Assembly: GCA_025353985.1 (NCBI GenBank)
Contig: JANXNT010000519.1
Span: 1-10,406, forward strand
Reading direction: 5' to 3'
DNA length: 10,406 bases
Source: Limnoglobus sp.
Lineage (GTDB): Bacteria; Planctomycetota; Planctomycetia; Gemmatales; Gemmataceae
Below the pieces are notes generated by a model, which made no database searches, had not been told where the DNA came from, and saw nothing but the letters and a program-made list of their open reading frames with translations. Positions within the stretch are counted from its first letter, which is position 1, and every line of letters begins with the position of its first letter. The position numbers and the translations under genes were made by a program. Below, one piece after another: positions 1-5,648 of the stretch.

Positions 1-768
1 CTCTCGCAAGCATTGCAAAAAGCGAACGAAACCGCCGATGCGGAATTGCGAGATATTGCCGAACTGCAACAGTCGCTGTTACCGTCCAAGCCGCCGACAA
101 TGCCCGGCCTTGATGTCGCAGTGTATTATCGTGCAGCATGCCTGGCGGGTGGGGATTACTACGACTTCTTCCCACTCCCCGATGGCTCATTGGGCATTCT
201 CGTTGCCGATGTCAGCGGGCACGGTAGCCATGCCGCGGTGCTGATGGCGATCACGCACAGCATTGCCCACGCCGCCGCCGCAAACCCCGCAAAACCAGGG
301 GCGTTTCTGACGCACCTGAACGCGAACCTCGCCGGGCGTTACAACCGACACTCCGGCGTGTTCGTGACCGCGTTTTATGCGGTATTCGACCCCAACAAGA
401 ACACGATTACCTACGCCAGTGCCGGGCACGTTCCGCCACGACTCAGCCGTTGTTCCGATGGCTCCCGCGTCACGCTCAACCGCGTGCAACGGCTGCCCCT
501 CGGCGTCAGTCCGCCAGGATTGCTTTACCCCGAATTCGTCGTCGATTGGAAACGTGGCGATCAAGTCGTGGTCTTCACCGATGGCGTGACGGAAGCCGTC
601 GATAGCAACGGCGATGTCTTCGGCACCGAGCGAATCGACGAACGCTTGGCATCGTGCCCCGCAACCGCCGATGCGCTCCGGTCGGCGATTCTCGGCGAAC
701 TCGACCAGTTCACGAATCGCCGCCCCCCAACCGACGATCGCACGCTCGTCGTCGTGCGACGAACGTAA
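1..768 (+). CDS. SpoIIE/RsbU-type PP2C serine phosphatase, C-terminal part (5' end outside the window)
   Basis: The frame is open to the left edge, so the start and any N-terminal sensor or receiver domain lie outside. A TTG at 13 is only an internal codon. Seen: a coiled-coil-like linker ending in QQSLLP, which usually precedes this domain; GGDYYDFF and VADVSGHG with metal-binding aspartates; FVTAFYAVFDP; YASAGHVPP; LPLGV; VVFTDGVTEA; and a terminal DDRTLVVV. These are the ordered motifs of the SpoIIE/RsbU branch of PP2C metal-dependent phosphatases. Members of this family dephosphorylate phosphoserine on anti-anti-sigma (STAS) proteins in partner-switching control of sigma factors. That target is family knowledge; no STAS or kinase gene is visible here. 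All metal-site motifs appear intact, so the domain is probably active. The gene ends with TAA at 766-768, and 271 bp separate it from rhuM. Confidence 0.9.
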   Translation, partial: LSQALQKANETADAELRDIAELQQSLLPSKPPTMPGLDVAVYYRAACLAGGDYYDFFPLPDGSLGILVADVSGHGSHAAVLMAITHSIAHAAAANPAKPGAFLTHLNANLAGRYNRHSGVFVTAFYAVFDPNKNTITYASAGHVPPRLSRCSDGSRVTLNRVQRLPLGVSPPGLLYPEFVVDWKRGDQVVVFTDGVTEAVDSNGDVFGTERIDERLASCPATADALRSAILGELDQFTNRRPPTDDRTLVVVRRT

Positions 769-838
769 GTGGCGGAAGTGATTGACTGTCCCATTTTTGG
801 TAGTGATTGAAAACGAAACATTAACCGCAATTGCATTC

Positions 839-872
839 CGGGCGAAACGGAATCTCCAGCGGAAAGCGCCCG
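839..872 (+). terminator. Possible hairpin downstream of the PP2C gene
   Basis: CGGGCG (839-844) can pair with CGCCCG (867-872) across a 22-nt loop. A competing small stem, ATTCCG/CGGAAT, overlaps the left arm. No T-run follows, so this is not a canonical intrinsic terminator; it is noted only as the one structured site in the 769-1039 gap. The rest of that gap shows only the rhuM promoter candidate. Confidence 0.2.
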
Positions 873-961
873 TCCCTACGATGATGCGGTCGTACTGAGA
901 GATGCTTTTCACTTCCGCCGAGCCGGCCTAAAGACCTGCGGCCACCAGAATAAGAATAGAA

Positions 962-990
962 TTGATATGTTGAACTATCTGTAATGGTAT
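962..990 (+). promoter_or_regulatory. Candidate sigma70-like promoter of rhuM
   Basis: TTGATA (962-967), a 17-bp spacer and TGGTAT (985-990) lie about 50 bp upstream of the rhuM ATG. The -35 matches the consensus at five of six positions; the -10 is weak (three of six). The spacer contains AACTATCTG (973-981), which resembles one arm of the palindrome inside rhuM at 1240-1264. Sigma70 elements are only loosely known in planctomycetes, so this is tentative. Confidence 0.3.
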
Positions 991-1039
991 CTTTCCTGCC
1001 GTGTGAGGTGTAGCAGGCACATTCCGTGGAGAGGCAGCC

Positions 1040-2125
1040 ATGAGTGAAGGAATGATCCCCGCTGGTGAGTTCAGACTTTACACAACCGAAGATGGCCGAA
1101 GTCGAGTCGAGTGCCGGTTCCAGCACGAGACGATTTGGCTGAGTCAAGCGTTGATGGCGGAGTTGTTTGCAGTCGACGTGCGAACAGTCAACGAACATCT
1201 TCAGAACATATACAGCGAATGGGAACTGGCTGCGGAGGCAACTATCCGGAAATTCCGGATAGTTCGAATTGAGGGCACTCGGGAGGTTTCTCGGGAAATC
1301 GAGCACTACAGTCTCGAAGCAATTCTCGCCGTGGGTTACCGAGTGCGTTCGGAACGCGGCACGCTGTTCCGCCAGTGGGCGACGGCACGACTGACGGAGT
1401 ATCTGGTCAAAGGCTTCACGATGGACGACGAGCGGTTGAAGAATCCGCCTGTTGCCGGGTCTGGTCTGCCGGATTATTTCGACGAGTTGCTCGAACGGAT
1501 ACGGGACATCCGGGCCAGCGAGAAGCGGATGTATTTGCGAGTCCGCGAGATCTTCGCTTTAGCCGGAGATTACGACGTGACATCGATGGAGAAAGTGACG
1601 GTTTTCTTCCAGACGATCCAAAATAAGTTGCACTTTGCGGCCACGGGTAAGACGGCGGCCGAGTTGATCGCCGGGCGTGTCGATGCCCAGAAGTCGAACA
1701 TGGGCCTGACGACGTGGAAAGGGAGCGTCGTTCGGAAAGGCGATGTGGTCACCGCCAAAAACTACCTGACGGCCGAGGAAATCGACGAATTGAACCGGAT
1801 CGTGGTGATGTGGCTCGATTATGCGGAGGACCAGGCCCGCCGACGGAAACAGGTGTTCCTGAAGGATTGGGAAACGAAACTCGAAGCGTTCCTGCGGTTC
1901 AACGAGCGTGCCGTGCTGGATGGCAAGGGCACCGTGAGCCATGCGGAGGCTGTGCGGAAAGCCGAAGCGGAATACGAAGAGTTCGCGGCCCGACGACGAG
2001 CCTTGCTGGAAGCGGAAGCCGAACAAGCCCAGGAGGCGTCGCAGGAGGCGTCGCTGGAGGCAGCGGCGAAAGCGTTGCCGGAACCGCCAAAGCAGAAGAA
2101 AATCCGCGTACAGAAATGCAATTAA
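1040..2125 (+). CDS. rhuM: RhuM-family (SPI-3 virulence protein RhuM-like) protein
   Basis: This is a 361-residue protein with an ATG start preceded by AGAGG. Recognisable family segments: an N-terminal GEFRLY...DGRSRVECRF strand region; the conserved TIWLSQALMAELF with a helix-turn-helix-like stretch to about residue 58; REVSREIEHYSLEAILAVGYRVRS (residues 81-104); and the very conserved block around FRQWATARLTEYLVKGFTMD (110-129). The C-terminus is charged and helical, with a tandem QEAS-QEAS-LEAA segment from about residue 331 and a basic tail. Length and order fit full-length RhuM proteins. The name comes from Salmonella pathogenicity island 3. Biochemical function is not established; homologues are scattered in accessory regions, often near mobile DNA or restriction-type loci (established knowledge). 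The gene ends one base before the ABC permease start, so the two are probably co-transcribed. It is likely horizontally acquired (inference). Confidence 0.88.
   Translation: MSEGMIPAGEFRLYTTEDGRSRVECRFQHETIWLSQALMAELFAVDVRTVNEHLQNIYSEWELAAEATIRKFRIVRIEGTREVSREIEHYSLEAILAVGYRVRSERGTLFRQWATARLTEYLVKGFTMDDERLKNPPVAGSGLPDYFDELLERIRDIRASEKRMYLRVREIFALAGDYDVTSMEKVTVFFQTIQNKLHFAATGKTAAELIAGRVDAQKSNMGLTTWKGSVVRKGDVVTAKNYLTAEEIDELNRIVVMWLDYAEDQARRRKQVFLKDWETKLEAFLRFNERAVLDGKGTVSHAEAVRKAEAEYEEFAARRRALLEAEAEQAQEASQEASLEAAAKALPEPPKQKKIRVQKCN
1240..1264. repeat. Perfect 12-bp inverted repeat inside rhuM
   Basis: AACTATCCGGAA (1240-1251), a single A, then TTCCGGATAGTT (1253-1264) form a perfect dyad within the rhuM coding region, at the codons around residues 68-75. 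It could be a protein-binding operator, an RNA hairpin, or a by-product of codon use. A similar half site occurs in the putative rhuM promoter at 973-981. Confidence 0.6.
2031..2066 (+). repeat. 12-bp tandem repeat in the 3' end of rhuM
   Basis: AGGAGGCGTCGC occurs twice head to tail (2031-2042 and 2043-2054), followed by the degenerate TGGAGGCAGCGG. It encodes QEAS-QEAS-LEAA in a helical C-terminal tail. In-frame expansion or contraction would change tail length without breaking the frame. Confidence 0.7.
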
Positions 2126-2126
2126 C

Positions 2127-3404
2127 ATGAGTGTTGGCTTTACACACGTTGTTCGAATTGGGCTACGGGCACTCGCGGCACACCGGTTGCGATCGATGCT
2201 GACGGCGCTCGGCATCGTGCTCGGCGTGGCGTCGGTGATTGTCATGTTGGCGGTCGGTGAGGCGGCGCGGTATCAGGCGCTCAAGCAACTCGAAGACCTC
2301 GGCGCGAACACGATTCTGTTGCGGAGCGTGAAACCGCTCGAAGATTCGTCGGACCGCAAAGGGGCCGATCTGTATGCCTTCGGGCTGACCTATCCGGACC
2401 TCGGGCGGATTCGCGAAACGATCCCCACGGTGACGTCGGCCACGCCAATGCGCGAGTTCCGCAAAACGATTCGCTACCGCGAACACAAACTCGAAGTCCG
2501 ACTCGTTTCGGTCACGCCCGCGTTCTTTATCCAGAACAACATCACGATCCTTCGCGGCCGTAACATCGTTGCTGCCGATGAAGAAAAACTCGACAACGTC
2601 GCAGTGCTGGGTTCCTCGGCCGCCGATGCGTTGTTTCCGACAGAAGACGCTGTAGGTCGCTCGGTCGGTATCGATGGTTTGGGCGAACCGATCACGTTTA
2701 CGATCGTCGGTGTCACCGAAGATAAGAAACTCGCGGGGGGCGGTTTAAGTGGCGGCGATGCCGAATTCGCGCGGGTGTTATTCGTTCCGTTTGCCACGGA
2801 TCGCGCGCGAATCGGTCGCGAACTCATCACGTTCAAAAATGGCTACAACGTCGAACGGCTCGACATTAGCCAGATCACGGTGACGGTCGATTCGCTGGAA
2901 AATGTCCCGCGAACGGCACTGGCGATTCAAGCGATGATCGATCAGTTTCACCCGCAGAAAGACGTGCAGGCATTCGTGCCACTGGAATTGCTCCGCAAGG
3001 CCGAGGAAACGCAACGGCTGTTCACGCTCATCCTCGGTGCGATTGCCGGAATCTCGCTCGTCGTCGGCGGCATCGGCATCATGAACATCATGCTGGCCAC
3101 CGTTACCGAACGAACCCGCGAGATCGGCATTCGCCGTGCGCTCGGCGCGAAACAGTGGGACATCGCGCTCCAGTTCCTCGTCGAAACGCTCGTGCTGTCG
3201 TGCGGCGGCGGGCTGGTCGGCGTCGCGCTCGGTGTCGGCCTTGCGTATGGCCTCCAATCCGCGTTCGGCGTACCAACGATGATCCGCACTTGGTCGCCCA
3301 TCCTCGCCTTCAGCGTCTCCGTCCTCGTCGGCTTGCTCTCCGGGTTATACCCCGCCAAACGCGCCGCAAGGCTCGACCCGATCGAGGCCCTACGGCATAG
3401 TTAA
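2127..3404 (+). CDS. MacB/FtsX-type ABC transporter permease
   Basis: This is a 425-residue inner-membrane protein. Residues 1-20 are cytoplasmic, with IGLRALAAHRLRSMLTALGI leading into TM1 (about 21-45), the typical start of the MacB periplasmic-core family. A large extracytoplasmic domain follows (about 46-295). The C-terminal FtsX domain has TMs at about 298-322, 354-377 and 391-409, the coupling segment TERTREIGIRRALGA, and the typical ending LYPAKRAARLDPIEAL. Such permeases dimerise and work with a LolD/MacB-type ATPase, often with a membrane-fusion adaptor, to export lipoproteins, peptides or drugs by mechanotransmission. Neither partner is next to this gene. The ATG at 2127 was chosen because family alignment starts just after it; longer in-frame extension into rhuM gives Arg-rich nonsense. 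No SD is visible, so translation may be coupled to rhuM termination one base upstream. Confidence 0.9.
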   Translation: MSVGFTHVVRIGLRALAAHRLRSMLTALGIVLGVASVIVMLAVGEAARYQALKQLEDLGANTILLRSVKPLEDSSDRKGADLYAFGLTYPDLGRIRETIPTVTSATPMREFRKTIRYREHKLEVRLVSVTPAFFIQNNITILRGRNIVAADEEKLDNVAVLGSSAADALFPTEDAVGRSVGIDGLGEPITFTIVGVTEDKKLAGGGLSGGDAEFARVLFVPFATDRARIGRELITFKNGYNVERLDISQITVTVDSLENVPRTALAIQAMIDQFHPQKDVQAFVPLELLRKAEETQRLFTLILGAIAGISLVVGGIGIMNIMLATVTERTREIGIRRALGAKQWDIALQFLVETLVLSCGGGLVGVALGVGLAYGLQSAFGVPTMIRTWSPILAFSVSVLVGLLSGLYPAKRAARLDPIEALRHS

Positions 3405-3420
3405 ACGTCGTTTTAGTATG

Positions 3421-3520
3421 CGATTTTCCGGGAGTTCGCTCCCCGCGCTTCGCTACGCAAAGCCTTCGCGGCGCGGCTAAACGAATCCGGATTCGACAGC
3501 CCGCACGGAAGTTCCGGGGG
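3421..3520 (+). repeat. Interspersed GC-rich repeat, copy 1 (100 bp)
   Basis: It starts CGATTTTCCGGGAGTTCG, contains the hairpin arms CCGCGC/GCGCGG around CGCTACGCAAAGCCTTCG, then GGCTAAACGAATCCGG, and ends near AAGTTCCGGGGG. It is gapless and about 94% identical by eye to 3978-4077, in the same orientation. It lies between the convergent ends of the ABC permease gene and the 3545-3826 gene, where it may also act as a bidirectional structured 3' end. Confidence 0.85.
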
Positions 3521-3544
3521 TGGCGGTACTTTTAGGCCCATCGA

Positions 3545-3826
3545 CTACCGCGGATAGGAAGCGAGAAATCCGCGGACCCGTTCCACGGTGTCGGCGGCAG
3601 TACGTGCCAACCGGAAGAACTCGCGATCTTCCCACTCGACTGGCACGCCAGTGGCGTGGGCGAGTTGCTGATCAAAGTCGTCAAACCGTTCCGAGGACTC
3701 CTCCGCCCAAGACGGCGGCATGAAGTTGAAGACTACGTATAGACTGCCGTCAGTCATACGCCGCATCTCAGGCTCGCCGTATGAGTCGAATCCCGACAGC
3801 AGAATTACCTCCACCGGCTCGTCCAT
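3545..3826 (-). CDS. Hypothetical protein, 93 residues
   Basis: I do not recognise a family. The product starts MDEPVEVILLSGFDSYGEP and is acidic and soluble, with an aromatic, Pro-containing middle (VVFNFMPPSWAEE), a FDDFDQQLAHATG segment and an Arg-rich C-terminal helix ending FLASYPR. There is no signal peptide or membrane segment. The start at 3826 is preferred over the in-frame ATG at 3895 because GGGGAGG sits six bases upstream and because the 3895 ATG overlaps a good -35 box. The gene is monocistronic, lies between two direct copies of a 100-bp repeat (3421-3520 and 3978-4077), and shares orientation with the toxin-antitoxin genes to its right. A small accessory or immunity-like role is possible but unsupported. 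Confidence 0.72.
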   Translation of the reverse strand: MDEPVEVILLSGFDSYGEPEMRRMTDGSLYVVFNFMPPSWAEESSERFDDFDQQLAHATGVPVEWEDREFFRLARTAADTVERVRGFLASYPR

Positions 3827-3866
3827 CGCTGCCTCCCCCGCGAACAGGTCTAAATCCACACATGAG

Positions 3867-3895
3867 AAATTACCTGTCTCAAAGCATCGTGTCAA
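3867..3895 (-). promoter_or_regulatory. Sigma70-like promoter of the 93-residue gene
   Basis: On the minus strand a perfect TTGACA (3895-3890) is followed by 17 bp and TAATTT (3872-3867). GGTAAT with a 15-bp spacer is an alternative -10. A transcript starting near 3860 would have a leader of about 33 nt containing the GGGGAGG SD just before the ATG at 3826. Confidence 0.55.
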
Positions 3896-3914
3896 AAATA
3901 TTCTTCCGTCCCCC

Positions 3915-3951
3915 GTTTAGCCGCGCCGCGTAGTCTTCGGAGCGAAGCGCG
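3915..3951 (-). repeat. Inverted, degenerate copy of the interspersed repeat
   Basis: GTTTAGCCGCGCCGCG (3915-3930) and AGCGAAGCGCG (3941-3951) are the reverse complement of the conserved repeat core, with a changed centre. It faces copy 2, which begins 26 bp further on, so 3915-4039 could fold into a large imperfect hairpin or cruciform. Confidence 0.65.
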
Positions 3952-3977
3952 TGGGCACGGCGTATCGGGCGACAATA

Positions 3978-4077
3978 CGATTTTCCGGGAGTTCACGCCC
4001 CGCGCTTCGCTACGCAAAGCCTTCGCGTCGCGGCTAAACGAATCCGGATACGACAGCCCGCACGAAAGTTCCTGGGG
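3978..4077 (+). repeat. Interspersed GC-rich repeat, copy 2 (100 bp)
   Basis: Gapless match to copy 1 with only about six differences (for example ACGCCCC for GCTCCCC, and TCGCGGC for GCGCGGC). Its TAG (complement of CTA at 4034-4036) supplies the stop codon of the minus-strand ORF 4034-4390. A 15-bp tandem, GAAAGTTCCTGGGGC / GGAAGTTCCTGGGGC (4064-4093), straddles its right end. Confidence 0.85.
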
Positions 4078-4390
4078 CGGAAGTTCCTGGGGCATCTGGG
4101 GTATTCCGAATGGTTGCCACCGCCGCCTGCCATTCCGGGTTGGCTAGCGCGATGGCGATCTGACGTGGGAATCCCAGGTGCTTGTTGCTCCAACGATACC
4201 CTCTGTCGGTGGCGCGAAGGTACTCGTGCCAAGCTAGTGAGTCGTACCCAAGATCGACGCGGGCCATGCGGACCAGAAACGCATGGCCATCTCGGATACG
4301 GTCGGCAAGCGACTGGTCGCGGGGCATGCCCATTGGAAGCTGCCGACCAAGCAGCCCGTGCATACCGCATTGTGTTTGAGTCAGCCGCAC
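4034..4390 (-). CDS. Hypothetical small protein with a repeat-derived C-terminus
   Basis: I do not recognise a family. From the GTG at 4390 the product has 118 residues, starting (M)RLTQTQCGMHGLLG. The protein-like core is about residues 22-94: PRDQSLADRIRDGHAFLVRM, then a Trp/Tyr-rich stretch with LAWHEYL and YRWSNKHLGFPRQI, ending NPEWQAAVATI. The tail (residues 95-118, with APGT twice) comes from a 15-bp tandem and from repeat copy 2, which also provides the stop, so the original C-terminus has probably been replaced or extended. GTG 4390 is chosen for the upstream AGAGGG; ATG 4363 or 4327 are alternatives. It starts 40 bp after hicA on the same strand and may share its transcript. It could itself be a remnant. 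Confidence 0.5.
   Translation of the reverse strand: MRLTQTQCGMHGLLGRQLPMGMPRDQSLADRIRDGHAFLVRMARVDLGYDSLAWHEYLRATDRGYRWSNKHLGFPRQIAIALANPEWQAAVATIRNTPDAPGTSAPGTFVRAVVSGFV
4064..4093 (+). repeat. 15-bp tandem duplication at the edge of repeat copy 2
   Basis: GAAAGTTCCTGGGGC (4064-4078) is followed directly by GGAAGTTCCTGGGGC (4079-4093), one mismatch. Read on the minus strand it yields the repeated APGT in the tail of the 4034-4390 product. Confidence 0.75.
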
Positions 4391-4430
4391 AGCAAGCCCT
4401 CTGCCGCCAAACAGGATGATTTCATATTTG

Positions 4431-4642
4431 CTACAACAGTTTGCGGAACTCCTCGACCAACAACCCTGCGTCTTTTGCAATCCCGCCCAGCGTAAAGGCC
4501 TTGATTGGATTGTGCCGCGGGAGAGTGACTTGGCGCGTGCCATCGCTCATCACAATGTGCTTGCCTGTCTGATGATTTCGAACCCTGCCTTTTCCAAGGC
4601 GCGGACTGCATCGAGGTGGTTGACGCCAGGAATTCGTGGCAC
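4431..4642 (-). pseudogene. hicA: HicA mRNA interferase toxin, frameshifted
   Basis: HicA toxins are small dsRBD-fold ribonucleases that cleave mRNA with a catalytic His. Reading from GTG 4642 gives VPRIPGVNHLDAVRALEKAG then FEIIRQ and a premature stop at 4550 (30 residues). The rest of the family continues in another frame: TGKHIVMSDGTRQVTLPRHN, then PIKAFTLGGIAKDAGLLVEE and FRKLL, ending with TAG at 4431. The catalytic His is in TGKHIVM. The span is 212 nt; adding 4 nt gives 72 codons, a normal HicA length. Restoring one ACAG at AGACAGGC (around 4563-4570) joins the halves exactly as IIRQ-TGKH, so loss of one ACAG unit by slippage is the simplest explanation. It follows hicB by 2 bp. As written it should be inactive. 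Confidence 0.82.
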
Positions 4643-4644
4643 GA

Positions 4645-4843
4645 TTACACCTGCACTTCGATCTCGCGGACCTCAACATCAGCGAACGCGGTCATCCAGG
4701 GCGGCCAGATACTCCCGGATGGCATCGTGGATGTTGGACAGCGCCTCTTCCTCGGTATCGCCCTCGGACCAACAACCCGGCAGGGCGGGAACCGAGACGC
4801 TGATGCCTTCCTCGTCACGGTGAATTGCGATTTTGTACTTCAT
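4645..4843 (-). CDS. hicB: HicB-type antitoxin with a frameshifted C-terminal tail
   Basis: HicB neutralises HicA by covering its active site. The start at 4843 follows AAGGAG six bases upstream; a longer in-frame ATG at 4879 would precede that SD. The protein reads MKYKIAIHRDEEGISVSVPA, then LPGCWSEGDTEEEALSNIHDA, the classic partial-RNase-H-fold HicB core, and IREYLAALDDRVR. A TGA at 4679-4681 ends this frame after 54 residues. The next frame continues DVEVREIEVQV and stops with TAA at 4645-4647, two bases before the hicA GTG, as expected for the ancestral end. The 199-nt span (66 codons plus one base) fits a one-base insertion or two-base loss near 4678-4683. The core is intact, so the 54-residue form may still fold. 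No separate DNA-binding domain is present. Confidence 0.8.
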
Positions 4844-4900
4844 GACAATCTCCTTCGATGCCAGCATACCGGATTGCAAAGTCCCGGTATACCAGCCGTA

Positions 4901-4963
4901 CGCATTTTCCGGGAGTTCGCGCCCCGCGCTTCGCTACGCAAAGCCTTCGCGGCGCGGCTAAAC
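4901..4963 (+). repeat. Interspersed GC-rich repeat, copy 3 (63 bp)
   Basis: It matches the first part of copies 1 and 2 from GCATTTTCCGGGAGTTCGCG through GGCGCGGCTAAAC but lacks their AATCCGG...AAGTTCC extension. It has the same orientation and lies between the end of the Tyr-rich gene and the start of hicB. Confidence 0.85.
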
Positions 4964-4974
4964 ACAATCCCGTA

Positions 4975-5412
4975 CTATCGGTGGCAGGTGCCACTTGGGA
5001 TGGCCTTGGGTGCGGCTTCTGGTGGCGGCAGTGTGTCGTCGCTACCGGGTTCGGCGGGCGGCATTTCACCCGGTTTGCCGAAGTCCGATTCGGGAATCGC
5101 TGCGATCGTCGCCTTCTTGTCCGCTTCGGCTAATAGTTGATATTTACCCGTCTGGACATCGTAGCGGCCCCAATACTTACGCGAATGCGTGTTGTAGTAG
5201 TACACATACCGAGGCTGGTGCGGCAGGTACACCGCGTAGTGCGAATGGTAGCTGCGATATGTCGCCGAGTAATACGTGTACGTGCGATAGCCATATCCGT
5301 GGCTGGTCGAGTACGAGTAGGTCGAATACGTGCCTGCGGAGGCAGGTGCGTTCGTCAGTAAGATTCCGCACGTCAGAGCCGTCAACACCACCGCATGATT
5401 GAGCCGAAACAT
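4975..5412 (-). CDS. Tyr-rich small exported protein
   Basis: This is a 145-residue protein with a clear Sec signal peptide: MFRLNHAVVLTALTCGILLT then NAPASA, with likely cleavage near residue 26. The mature N-terminus is a Tyr/Ser/His-rich low-complexity stretch (YSTYSYSTSHGYGYRTYTYY and similar, about residues 28-75). A conserved-looking module follows, VYYYNTHSRKYWGRYDVQTG, then YQLLAEADKKATIAAIPESD and a Pro/Glu-rich tail. Similar YYYN...RKYWGRYD exported proteins occur in planctomycetes as far as I recall; their function is unknown. A surface or cell-wall role is an inference from the composition. The ATG at 5412 has GAGGGCG upstream with suitable spacing. Its 5' region is element A, 110-150 bp upstream, with a possible ECF-type promoter at 5525-5550. 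The gene is monocistronic; repeat copy 3 follows its stop. Confidence 0.8.
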   Translation of the reverse strand: MFRLNHAVVLTALTCGILLTNAPASAGTYSTYSYSTSHGYGYRTYTYYSATYRSYHSHYAVYLPHQPRYVYYYNTHSRKYWGRYDVQTGKYQLLAEADKKATIAAIPESDFGKPGEMPPAEPGSDDTLPPPEAAPKAIPSGTCHR

Positions 5413-5524
5413 CGGATCGCCCTCAAGAAAACATTGCGTTCACATCGGACCACTTCCGCATGAACGCACACACAACGCGAGCCGTTCGCCGTTCTGACAA
5501 CAATTCGGAAAATTTCGCAAACCC

Positions 5525-5550
5525 ACACGAAATCGCGGAGTCAAAAAGTT
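5525..5550 (-). promoter_or_regulatory. Possible ECF-sigma promoter upstream of the Tyr-rich gene
   Basis: On the minus strand AACTT (5550-5546), 16 bp and CGTGT (5529-5525) match the general AAC / CGT layout of ECF-sigma promoters. The same arrangement, with the same spacing and a near-identical spacer, occurs at 8991-9016 upstream of the other putatively exported protein. It may instead simply be part of the repeated element. Confidence 0.25.
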
Positions 5551-5610
5551 ATTATTGAATTGACGTAAGTCGACTTTTGCACACTGTCACGGACGTACCC
5601 AAAAGTGTCG

Positions 5611-5648
5611 CGCGATGACATAGAAAGTGCGCGCAATGACATAGAAAA
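5611..5648 (+). repeat. Tandem ATGACATAGAAA motif within element A
   Basis: CGCGATGACATAGAAA (5611-5626) is followed by CGCGCAATGACATAGAAAA (5630-5648). A third, diverged copy in the same orientation, CGCGAGCGATTACATAGAAT, lies at 5893-5912 just beyond the element core. Direct copies of this kind could be protein-binding sites. Confidence 0.55.

Noticed and set aside
769..1039. tRNA or other structured RNA gene in the first gap
   Set aside because: No cloverleaf or conserved RNA motif could be traced; only short unrelated stems.
1559..2245. 228-residue minus-strand ORF across rhuM and the permease start
   Set aside because: Antisense shadow of two well-supported genes; Arg/Phe-rich translation typical of the reverse frame.
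3827..3895. Longer N-terminus of the 93-residue protein (ATG at 3895)
   Set aside because: That ATG overlaps the TTGACA box, and a strong SD precedes the downstream ATG at 3826.
3421..4963. Integron attC-like array (direct palindromic repeats between one-strand small genes)
   Set aside because: The repeats have a GTTTAGC-like end, but this does not fit GTTRRRY, no paired RYYYAAC is present at the other end, and no integrase is visible. Spacing with a separate promoter for the 3545-3826 gene also argues against promoterless cassettes.
5611..5648. CRISPR array
   Set aside because: Only two adjacent short units with almost no spacer; no cas gene and no further repeats.
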